Shown piece after piece: positions 1 to 4,760 of a stretch of DNA of 5,587 nucleotides. Position 1 is the first letter of the stretch. Each line of letters opens with the position of its first letter. The stretch comes from DRYM01 sp964564025. Lineage in GTDB: Archaea; Thermoproteota; Thermoprotei_A; EX4484-217-1. The stretch spans positions 1 through 5,587 of the forward strand of contig CAZLZO010000066.1 of NCBI GenBank assembly GCA_964564025.1, given 5' to 3'. The notes beneath the pieces were generated by a model. That model was not told the origin of the DNA and ran no database searches. It worked only from the letters and a program-made list of their open reading frames with translations. The translations under genes and the position numbers were made by a program.

Positions 1-793
1 TTCCCTTATTATGTGTCACCGCTCTATAGGGGTCAGCTTCAGCAAGTAAGTATGCGTCAACAATTTTCTCAGCAACATCCATGCCCCCTACTTTTTCAGG
101 GGATGTTCGTGCCCAAGCTCTTACAATACGGTATGTAGCGTAGTTTGAAACTATTTTTAACCTTGCTTCGCCACCAGTGATTTTCTCAAGCATTGGAGCT
201 ACTGCTTCAACTATTGTGTTTACGGCATTTGCACCCATAGCATCTAAAACATCAATAATTAAATGAACTATTACTGCTAATCCACGCTTTGTTTCAACAA
301 CTCTTACTTCAATGTCTTTAGCGCCGCCGCCTAACTTTACTAATACTGGGTCTTGTTGATTAGCTAAGTCAAGTATTTCATCTTTCCTTTCAAGAATTTT
401 GAAGGCTGCATACCTTGGCGAGCCTATTTTTACTAAGTGTATTTGGCCAATCATATATTGGTGCTCAGCTTTAGCTATGATACCCTCTCCTTCACGTAAC
501 ATTTTCGCAGCATTACTAGCTGCAGCTACAACACTACTTTCCTCAATAACCATAGGTATGAGGTAGTCTCGCCCATTTATTTTAAAGTTTGTTGCTATAG
601 CAAAAGGATACGTCATTCCGCCAATAACGTTTTCAATCATGGAATCAGCGATCTTAGGATCAAGATTCCCGAAATTTCTTAGCAACTTTACTTCTTCATC
701 AGTTAAATTAGCCCATTCCTTAATTATTCTTAATCTTTCATCCATAGGTATTTTATAAAATCCAGGTATTCGCGATGACAAATTATTCACCAT
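1..793 (-). CDS. mvaA: HMG-CoA reductase, class II, C-terminus outside window
   Basis: 3-Hydroxy-3-methylglutaryl-CoA reductase interconverts HMG-CoA and mevalonate, the committed step toward archaeal isoprenoid lipids. I translated 264 uninterrupted codons from ATG 793. They show the class II pattern: SRIPGFYKI at 7-15, ENVIG at 54-58, INGRDYLIPMVIEESSVVAA at 72-91 (the Glu pair 84-85 holds the catalytic Glu), KLGGGAKDIEV at 153-163, the DAMGAN cofactor-loop motif at 184-189, and ADPYRAVTHNKG at 253-264 with the catalytic Lys263. These match the Pseudomonas mevalonii MvaA type rather than the class I sequence common in archaea. The C-terminal third, with the catalytic Asp and His, lies beyond base 1. 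GTG 790 and TTG 823 are alternative starts. A TATA-like box at 821-828 suits a nearly leaderless message starting at 793. No frameshift is seen. The regulator gene lies 132 bases upstream on the same strand. Confidence 0.93.
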   Translation of the reverse strand, partial: MVNNLSSRIPGFYKIPMDERLRIIKEWANLTDEEVKLLRNFGNLDPKIADSMIENVIGGMTYPFAIATNFKINGRDYLIPMVIEESSVVAAASNAAKMLREGEGIIAKAEHQYMIGQIHLVKIGSPRYAAFKILERKDEILDLANQQDPVLVKLGGGAKDIEVRVVETKRGLAVIVHLIIDVLDAMGANAVNTIVEAVAPMLEKITGGEARLKIVSNYATYRIVRAWARTSPEKVGGMDVAEKIVDAYLLAEADPYRAVTHNKG

Positions 794-820
794 AATGTAT
801 CTAATGTTATTTGCTTTACA

Positions 821-828
821 CAATATAG
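821..828 (-). promoter_or_regulatory. Putative TATA box of the HMG-CoA reductase gene
   Basis: On the minus strand this reads CTATATTG and lies 28-35 bases upstream of ATG 793. That is the spacing expected of an archaeal TATA box feeding a transcript with a very short or absent leader. There is no Shine-Dalgarno sequence before the ATG, which agrees with leaderless initiation. Motif inspection only. Confidence 0.45.
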
Positions 829-899
829 ATGTTACGTATTTTAGGTATAAACTAAGTTACTATAGAAGATGTTTTGAGCTTGCATAAGGTATTGATGAT

Positions 900-913
900 G
901 ATAGACATCTATC
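900..913. repeat. Short inverted repeat in regulator-HMGR spacer
   Basis: GATAGA and TCTATC are separated by CA, giving a perfect 6-bp-arm palindrome 13 bases past the stop codon of the HTH regulator. No T-run follows on the minus strand, so it does not look like an archaeal terminator. It could be a protein-binding site upstream of the reductase gene, or chance in AT-rich spacer DNA. The rest of the 794-925 spacer shows no coding potential. Confidence 0.3.
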
Positions 914-925
914 CTAAGTAAAACA

Positions 926-1309
926 CTATTTAGACTTAGGGACAAAAACGTAAACATTGCCTTCTTCAACACCTATAGCGTTAAGTACCTTAGTTAAATA
1001 TTCTTTGTTAGACTTTATTATCATGCAGAATTCGCATAATAATTCACCAACATCAGCTCCACTATTTTCAGAAATTTTCTTAGCTAGTTTTTTCACCATA
1101 CTTTTTATTTCAGGGATACTGTTTAAAGCCTCTGTTATTTTAGAAGCTCTTCTACCATAAAGGTAATAGTTTATTGAAGCCTGCGTTATACCTAATATTT
1201 TAGCCGCTTCCATTTGGGTCTTAAAGTATTTTTGAATAAGTACCCTAGCTAAAAGAGCTCTTATTGCTGGCAAGATGTTTTTCACATAAATTTCGCAAAA
1301 TGTTTTCAA
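926..1309 (-). CDS. Small archaeal XRE-type HTH transcriptional regulator (COG2522-like)
   Basis: This is a 127-residue DNA-binding protein. Residues 5-60 carry the conserved archaeal pattern CEIYVKNILPAIRALLA (5-21), then a helix-turn-helix: TQMEAAKILGIT (31-42) followed by recognition helix QASINYYLYGRR (43-54). This resembles the short archaeal regulators grouped in COG2522. The C-terminal half has a CEFC pair at 92-95 that could bind metal or form a disulfide. The start is odd: TTG 1309 directly abuts a strong GGAGG (1310-1314), leaving no spacer, while a stop at 1316-1318 rules out an upstream start. The N-terminus MKTFCE still matches how I recall relatives beginning, so TTG is the best choice. 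The next candidate, GTG 1285, would lose conserved residues. Its ligand and targets are unknown. The divergent permease promoter and the downstream reductase gene are plausible targets by position only. Confidence 0.82.
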   Translation of the reverse strand: MKTFCEIYVKNILPAIRALLARVLIQKYFKTQMEAAKILGITQASINYYLYGRRASKITEALNSIPEIKSMVKKLAKKISENSGADVGELLCEFCMIIKSNKEYLTKVLNAIGVEEGNVYVFVPKSK

Positions 1310-1314
1310 CCTCC
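1310..1314 (-). promoter_or_regulatory. Shine-Dalgarno GGAGG abutting the TTG start
   Basis: A GGAGG, extended to GGAGGT by the first base of the start codon, sits immediately before TTG 1309. A spacer of zero is unusual, since 5-10 bases is normal. Either the site is real and initiation here is inefficient, or the true start lies slightly downstream at a codon I cannot identify. Confidence 0.45.
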
Positions 1315-1396
1315 TTTACCCCACTTAAATCCTATAACCTCGTTTTACACCCTAACTGGAATATTCGAAATACATTGATTTATACTTTCTTGAAAC

Positions 1397-1413
1397 CCTA
1401 TGTTCAGTTATGT
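1397..1413. repeat. Degenerate copy of the permease operator palindrome
   Basis: CCTATGTTCAGTTATGT shares CCTAT and TCAGTTAT with the perfect palindrome at 1441-1467, allowing a one-base gap. The related octamer CCTATAAC also occurs at 1331-1338, in the promoter of the divergent HTH gene. Two or three related sites in one divergent spacer suggest binding sites of one regulator, but the octamer is AT-rich and could recur by chance. Confidence 0.35.
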
Positions 1414-1427
1414 CAATTTATGTAGGA

Positions 1428-1440
1428 AAATATTAAATAT
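1428..1440 (+). promoter_or_regulatory. Putative TATA box of the permease gene
   Basis: The AT-only stretch AAATATTAAATAT has its centre about 26 bases before ~1461, predicting a start site inside the palindrome that follows. The message would then have a leader of about 20 bases before ATG 1480, with GGTGA at 1462-1466 at its very beginning. Confidence 0.4.
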
Positions 1441-1467
1441 TTCACCTATAACTCAGTTATAGGTGAA
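1441..1467. promoter_or_regulatory. Perfect 13-bp-arm palindrome, putative operator
   Basis: The left arm TTCACCTATAACT (1441-1453) and right arm AGTTATAGGTGAA (1455-1467) are exact reverse complements around a single C at 1454. It lies directly after the TATA-like box and overlaps the predicted transcription start and GGTGA of the permease gene. That is the classic position of an archaeal repressor site. A one-base loop cannot form a good RNA hairpin and no T-run follows, so a dimeric protein site on DNA is likelier than a terminator. The divergently transcribed HTH regulator is the nearest candidate binder; this is inference. Confidence 0.65.
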
Positions 1468-1479
1468 GGAACCGGTAAA

Positions 1480-1860
1480 ATGTCCTTTAAAGTGTATCTC
1501 GGAAATGCAATACGCAGAACATTGTTTAGTAGTAAAGGCATCCCAGAATGGGTTGGAGGAATTTTCATAGGTATAATTAACGTATTCTTTCTAGCCTGGG
1601 CTCATAAACCATTTACAATATATAGTGGCTATCTTAACTGGGGCCAACACCTATACAGTCTAATTAACTTAGAGTGGCTAAGTGGCGTTCCCTCTCAATC
1701 ACCACTACTTAACAAAACAAGTGTTGGCGATATTGGACTTTTCTTAGGAGCATTTTTAGCAGCTATTCTTTCACGAGAATTCAGAATTAGAATGATTAAT
1801 TCTAAAATCGATATTTTAGAAGCCATTGCTGGGGGCTTAGAAGATATGTGTGGGGATTAG
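1480..1860 (+). pseudogene. YeeE/YedE-family sulfur-compound permease, truncated
   Basis: The family comprises inner-membrane permeases for thiosulfate or related sulfur compounds (DUF395, TsuA-like). Residues 1-119 look native: amphipathic N-terminus GNAIRRTLFSS (8-18), then PEWVGGIFIGIINVFFLAWA (22-41) as the first membrane segment, HKPFTIYSGYLNWGQHLY (42-59), a short GDIGLFLGAFLAAILSREF segment (83-101), and the start of the conserved IDILEAIAGG (109-119). Relatives continue with a glycine-rich membrane segment of the type LMGxGxRxAxGC, but here the frame reads LEDMCGD and stops at 1858. Bases after ~1836 instead match acylphosphatase in another frame. The product would be only 126 residues, against about 330-400 for the full family or 140-170 for half-size members, and is probably non-functional. 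The ATG at 1480 has a GGTGA 13 bases upstream and the palindromic operator just before it. Confidence 0.8.
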
Positions 1861-2074
1861 CGAAAAGACTAAATTTAGTAGGATATGTTGCGAATGCACC
1901 AGATGATAGATAATAATACATGTTAAAGGAAACCCGCAGCTTGTAGAAACATTTAAGAAGAAAGTATTAGCTACTAAGGCATATGACATAGAGAAATATG
2001 AATTAGTTAGAAAGAGATTTTCAGGAAAGTATAGTGACTTTATAAGGATGAAATGTATAGGTGAGGAAATATAA
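1833..2074 (+). pseudogene. acyP: Acylphosphatase remnant, N-terminus missing, internal frameshift
   Basis: Acylphosphatases are ~90-100-residue enzymes that hydrolyse carboxyl-phosphate bonds. From 1833 the third frame reads GLRRYVWGLAKRLNLVGYVA (1833-1892) then NAPDDR (1893-1910), matching the family core GVGFRxxVxxxAxxLGxxGxVxNxPDG and keeping the catalytic Arg and Asn. At 1911 this frame hits TAA. Supplying one base there (for example A or G after 1910) restores an open frame through VKGNPQLVETFKKKV, DIEKYELVRKRFSGKYSDFI and RMKCIGEEI to TAA 2072-2074, the usual C-terminal half. The first strand, which carries most of the acyl-phosphate-binding loop, is absent; upstream DNA is the permease. 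No start codon or ribosome site serves this fragment. It is either a decayed gene joined to the permease remnant or an assembly artefact. The match is by eye but extends over about 78 residues. Confidence 0.72.
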
Positions 2075-2239
2075 TATAGTTCATTAGAAACACTTCATCC
2101 TTAATTTTCCCACTACTCATAAAGAATTACACTGTTTCAATAGAGTGCTCGAATAGCATCTTCAATATTTTCTTAAAACTTAACATTTATAACGTGGTTA
2201 TATTAGTGTAAAGTAAGGTAGTACTTAGAGGGAGCGTCA
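2075..2239. other. Intergenic spacer before the E1-like gene
   Basis: This stretch is strongly AT-rich with no convincing gene. A 19-codon minus-strand frame from an ATG near 2187 exists but has no ribosome site or recognisable motif. TATA-like sequences TTTATAA (2186-2192) and TTATATTA (2198-2205) probably belong to the downstream gene. Confidence 0.5.
2186..2192 (+). promoter_or_regulatory. Putative TATA box of the E1-like gene
   Basis: TTTATAA lies about 50 bases before TTG 2240, predicting a start near 2215 and a leader of ~25 bases that includes GAGGGAG (2228-2234), five bases before TTG. A second AT box at 2198-2205 could serve instead. Confidence 0.35.
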
Positions 2240-2800
2240 TTGACTATTACTCCAGAGGATATTGAGAGATTCTCAAGGCAAGTTTTGGTTAAGGAAGTTG
2301 GGGTTAAAGGTCTTGCAAAGATAAGGAAAACGCGAATTGCTATTATTGGATGCGGAGCTACAGGTACCGTTCAAGCGGAGCTTCTCGCTAGGCTTGGTGT
2401 AGGGTTTATTAGAGTAGTCGATAAGGACTATGTAGATTTAAGCAATTTACCTAGAACACAACTCTTCGACTATAAGGATGCTAAAGAGGCAATACCTAAG
2501 GCAATAGCATGTGCAGAGAAAATTCGCAAAATAGACCCTAATGTAGAAGTTGAACCTGTAATTACGAGGGTTACAGGAAGCAATATAGTGAAGCTAATCG
2601 AAGATGTAGATATTGTGGTTGACGGAACAGACAATCTATTAACACGCTTTATAATAAATGATGCAGTCATTAAACTTAATAAGCCATGGGTATTCGTAGG
2701 TGCTGTAACATGGTATGGTAATGTACTATTTGTAAATCCAGGTAAGCGGAGCCTGTCCCAAGGGCTATCAAAGTATCCATGTTTGCACTTCTATTTTTAA
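2240..2800 (+). pseudogene. ThiF/MoeB/HesA-family E1-like adenylyltransferase, truncated
   Basis: Members activate the C-terminal glycine of a ubiquitin-like sulfur carrier (MoaD, ThiS or archaeal SAMP) by ATP-dependent adenylation, for molybdopterin, thiamine or tRNA thiolation. Visible motifs are RFSRQVLVKEVG (10-21), the nucleotide-binding IIGCGATG (35-42), VVDKDYVDLSNLPRTQLF (59-76, acidic plus Arg ATP contacts) and DIVVDGTDNLLTRFIINDA (124-142). Homology continues to VFVGAVTWYGNVLFVNPGK (151-169) and then stops. Relatives go on with a CxxC zinc site and the catalytic region to about 240-340 residues, but here residues 170-186 are antisense of the copA remnant. The product lacks zinc ligands and the thioester cysteine region and is unlikely to work. 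Start TTG 2240 is preceded by GAGGGAG five bases upstream. MoeB, ThiF and UbaA cannot be told apart from this half. Confidence 0.85.
2739..2746. other. Abrupt junction between E1-like gene and antisense copA
   Basis: The octamer CAGGTAAG fits both neighbours. Read forward it completes the conserved NPGK of the E1-like protein, and read in reverse it completes the SAYL of the ATPase motif MDTLIALGTGSAYL. Left of it only the E1 frame makes sense; right of it only the ATPase does. This is a microhomology junction, from either a deletion/inversion or a chimeric assembly. Confidence 0.7.
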
Positions 2801-3460
2801 GGGCTTTCCAAGCACCACTAAAGAATCTTCTACCACCGATAAGTAGTACTGGTGTTGAAAGCGTGAACCCTATGAAATCTCTATACTCCCAAAGTGGCAT
2901 AGGAACCCCGAAAACTCCAGCCATTACATATATTGCCAATGTTAATGATAGAAGAAGACATATTGTAACAATTTTTTGAGCTTAACTATCTCCCTCTTAA
3001 GAACCTTGCTTTCAACATCTTCTATCTCGACTTCTCCCTTAATACTAACTATTTTGTAACCCATGTTTTCCAAATACTTCTTGATATCATCAATCTTTAT
3101 TGATAAGGGATTAAATGTTACAGATATGCTCTTCGCTATGTGTGAAGCACTTACATCGATTACTCCATGAAGGGATTTTAACTTATTTTCAATAATAGAT
3201 TCCTCATCTATTGAGGAAATATTTTCAACAGTAAAGTATGCCTCCTCCTTATAAACGTCGTAACCGACATTTCTAATGGCATTAACGATATCCTTTAACG
3301 TAATCTTCCTAGGATCATATCTTATCTCAGCTTCTTCAGCTGCGAAATTAACTATCGCATCCGCAACCCCGTTAAGAGATTTTAGCTTCTTCTCGATAGT
3401 TACTGCACATGAGGCACAGTGCATTCCTATGAGCTTTAGCTTCTCAATTTTTGATTCCAT
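2739..3460 (-). pseudogene. copA: CopA-type heavy-metal P1B-ATPase, N-terminal fragment with frameshift
   Basis: CopA-like ATPases export Cu+ or related soft metals across the membrane. From ATG 3460 the protein starts with HMA domain 1 (~5-70), whose GMHCASC loop carries the metal-binding Cys15 and Cys18. HMA domain 2 (~75-139) keeps the fold pattern but has NISSIDEES in place of CxxC. After REIVKLKK the frame ends at a stop near 2942. Restoring one A in the A6 run 2972-2977 joins KLKK to IVTICLLLSLTLAIYVMAG (TM1), the LWEYRDFIGFTL and PVLLIGGRRFFSGA segments, and NRSANMDTLIALGTGSAYL, the conserved MDxLIxLGT signature. Homology ends at ~2739, so the TGE, CPC, DKTGT and GDGxND motifs of the ~700-800-residue enzyme are missing. 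Transport is impossible from this fragment, though the 5' part alone could encode a ~172-residue metal-binding protein. TTG 3463 is an alternative start. Confidence 0.85.
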
Positions 3461-3492
3461 CAAACCATCTAAACAATATTTTTCGTAGTGGT

Positions 3493-3532
3493 CAGATAAA
3501 TTTTTTAGAACCGAGGTACTTATACTTATCTG
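3493..3532. promoter_or_regulatory. Inverted half-sites in the copA/arsR divergent spacer
   Basis: CAGATAA (3493-3499) is the exact reverse complement of TTATCTG (3526-3532), with 26 bases between. The 82-base spacer 3461-3542 must hold both divergent promoters. AATTTTTTA-type and TTATACTT boxes lie between or beside the arms. Half-sites flanking paired promoters are a plausible binding place for the adjacent metal-responsive regulator. Seven-base arms are short, so chance is possible. Confidence 0.35.
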
Positions 3533-3536
3533 GTGG
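3532..3536 (+). promoter_or_regulatory. Shine-Dalgarno GGTGG of the ArsR-like regulator
   Basis: GGTGG sits six bases before TTG 3543, matching the GGTG-type sites common in Thermoproteota and supporting TTG as the start. A rival reading uses ATG 3561 with GGAG at 3545-3548, 12 bases upstream. Confidence 0.45.
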
Positions 3537-3542
3537 TAGTGT

Positions 3543-4091
3543 TTGGAGAAAACACCATTAATGGTTAGAATGAATGAAGCGAAGGCTCTCTCAGATGAGG
3601 TAAGAGTGTTTATACTAGACTTACTTTCTAAAAAACCAATGAGTGTTCATGAAATTGCTGAGGAATTAAGAAAAAAGGGTATGTATAAGAACATTAATAC
3701 TATACGCTATCACATCCAAGTCTTAAAAGAAGCAGAACTAATAGATCTCGTAGCAACAAGAGAGATTAAAGGGGGAGTTCTGAAATACTACGCAGCCAAG
3801 AAGAAAGTTTACCCCTTCGAAGTGCCTGAAGATATTGTAGAGTCACTTAAACCTATAGCTGAACACTCCTATGAAAACCTTAAGAAAATAGTTCTTGACT
3901 TAGCTAAAAACCATAGAGAAACAATTATTAAAGCAGCTAGAAAGCTAAAACCATGCCCATACTGTATAACAAAGCATTTTGCAGAGTACATAATACTCGA
4001 AGCTCTTAGATACGCTTTAGGCAAAGTAATACATGATCCAGAAGTAAGGTTAGAATTGGAGAAGTTTAAGGTTAAAGAGGAAGAAGAATAA
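3543..4091 (+). CDS. ArsR-like winged-helix regulator with C-terminal CxxC-x3-H motif
   Basis: This is an intact 182-residue transcription factor. Residues 12-85 form a winged helix: ALSDEVRVFILDLLSKKPMS (15-34), HEIAEEL (36-42), recognition helix NTIRYHIQVLKEAELI (52-67) and a wing TREIKGGVLKYYAA (72-85). This matches archaeal ArsR-type HTH proteins. Residues 95-175 are helical, with CPYCITKHFAEY (138-149) offering Cys138, Cys141 and His145 as possible metal ligands, and the acidic tail EEEE ends the protein. It is divergent from the copA fragment with an 82-base shared spacer, which suggests it senses Cu or another soft metal and controls export. That is inference from position and cysteines. 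It lacks the TRASH domain known from the Sulfolobus copper regulator CopT/CopR. It is 35 bases upstream of the methyltransferase and probably co-transcribed. The start is TTG 3543, or ATG 3561. Confidence 0.85.
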   Translation: MEKTPLMVRMNEAKALSDEVRVFILDLLSKKPMSVHEIAEELRKKGMYKNINTIRYHIQVLKEAELIDLVATREIKGGVLKYYAAKKKVYPFEVPEDIVESLKPIAEHSYENLKKIVLDLAKNHRETIIKAARKLKPCPYCITKHFAEYIILEALRYALGKVIHDPEVRLELEKFKVKEEEE

Positions 4092-4126
4092 ACTATCTTT
4101 AGCATGTAATTTATCGGCGACCCAAT

Positions 4127-4713
4127 ATGGGCTATTTACTCTATGCAGTTACAATTATTTTTGCTTTCCTTGGAATTTACATTTTATTTAAAACTAAGGA
4201 GGTTTGTGAAAAAGCAAAAACTATGCCACTGTGGCTTTCGTTATGTTGGTGGATTTTAGATGCAGGCTGGACAGGTCTTGTCGTTCTATCAACAATATAC
4301 GGTTTATGGCGTATATCGATTAACGGCGTGTTTCAACAATTAATAGGTTCAATAGTATTTCTCATAGGTTGTGCTTTCACGCTAGCTGGAATGATCGAAT
4401 TTCGCTCATTACGTAAAATCTCAGGGCTTGAAACCTCTAAGCTAATAACCACAGGTATATACCGTTGGAGTAGGAATCCACAATTCTTAGGCTTTTATCT
4501 TACACTACTAGGTATATCTCTCTTTAACTTATCAGGCTATGCCCTCCTACTTACAGTAGTTGCTATAGCATTTTGCCATTACTACATTGTTAAAATAGAG
4601 GAGCCATATCTTGAAAAGTCTTTGGCGAAGAATACGTTAAGTACAAGCTTAAAACTCCGAGATATTTTGCTATTAAAACCTTAGGCTTAAGATCACGGGA
4701 AAATAAGCGCTAA
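4127..4713 (+). pseudogene. ICMT/PEMT-like membrane methyltransferase with one-base frameshift near its end
   Basis: This is a polytopic protein of the isoprenylcysteine-carboxyl/phospholipid methyltransferase group, which uses S-adenosylmethionine at the membrane. Hydrophobic segments lie at about 4-21, 35-60, 72-90, 118-133 and 136-155. The family signature GIYRWSRNPQFLGFYLTLLG is at 110-129, followed by the cofactor-side EEPYLEK at 158-164. As read, the frame then gives an unrelated tail ending at 4684. Adding one A to the AAAA run 4614-4617 instead gives VFGEEYVKYKLKTPRYF (165-181) and a stop at 4711-4713, for 195 residues. That is the conserved C-terminal pattern, so the real gene almost certainly ran there. 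With only one base missing, a sequencing error is as likely as true inactivation. The start ATG 4127 has no clear ribosome site. It lies 35 bases after the ArsR-like gene, suggesting an operon. The substrate is unknown; archaea generally lack classic prenylated CaaX proteins, so a lipid or small molecule is possible. Confidence 0.83.
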
Positions 4714-4738
4714 TAAAAACAAATGAATTAAATTTCAC
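4714..4738 (-). terminator. T-rich putative terminator of the minus-strand membrane-protein gene
   Basis: On the minus strand this region carries T5 (4715-4719) and other short T runs, 20-45 bases past the stop at 4761. Archaeal termination commonly uses such T-rich tracts without a hairpin. It lies in the 47-base convergent spacer after the methyltransferase stop. Weak evidence from composition alone. Confidence 0.3.
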
Positions 4739-4760
4739 AATGTTTACTTGTTATTAACTG

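Noticed and set aside
957..1160. Plus-strand 67-codon open frame opposite the HTH regulator
   Set aside because: It is antisense to a clear HTH gene with conserved motifs and has no ribosome site or recognisable domain.
2130..2187. Minus-strand 19-codon mini-gene in the spacer before the E1-like gene
   Set aside because: It is very short, without a ribosome site or similarity; it could equally be a gene remnant, but nothing supports that.
2470..2670. Minus-strand 66-codon open frame
   Set aside because: It is fully antisense to the conserved core of the E1-like enzyme; a shadow frame.
2779..2979. Plus-strand 66-codon open frame
   Set aside because: It is antisense to the CopA TM region, whose MDTLIALGT signature identifies the real coding strand.
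3276..3488. Plus-strand 70-codon open frame
   Set aside because: It is antisense to HMA domain 1 with its CxxC loop; no independent support.
3869..4105. Minus-strand 78-codon open frame
   Set aside because: It is antisense to the C-terminal domain of the ArsR-like regulator, which has a coherent protein reading.
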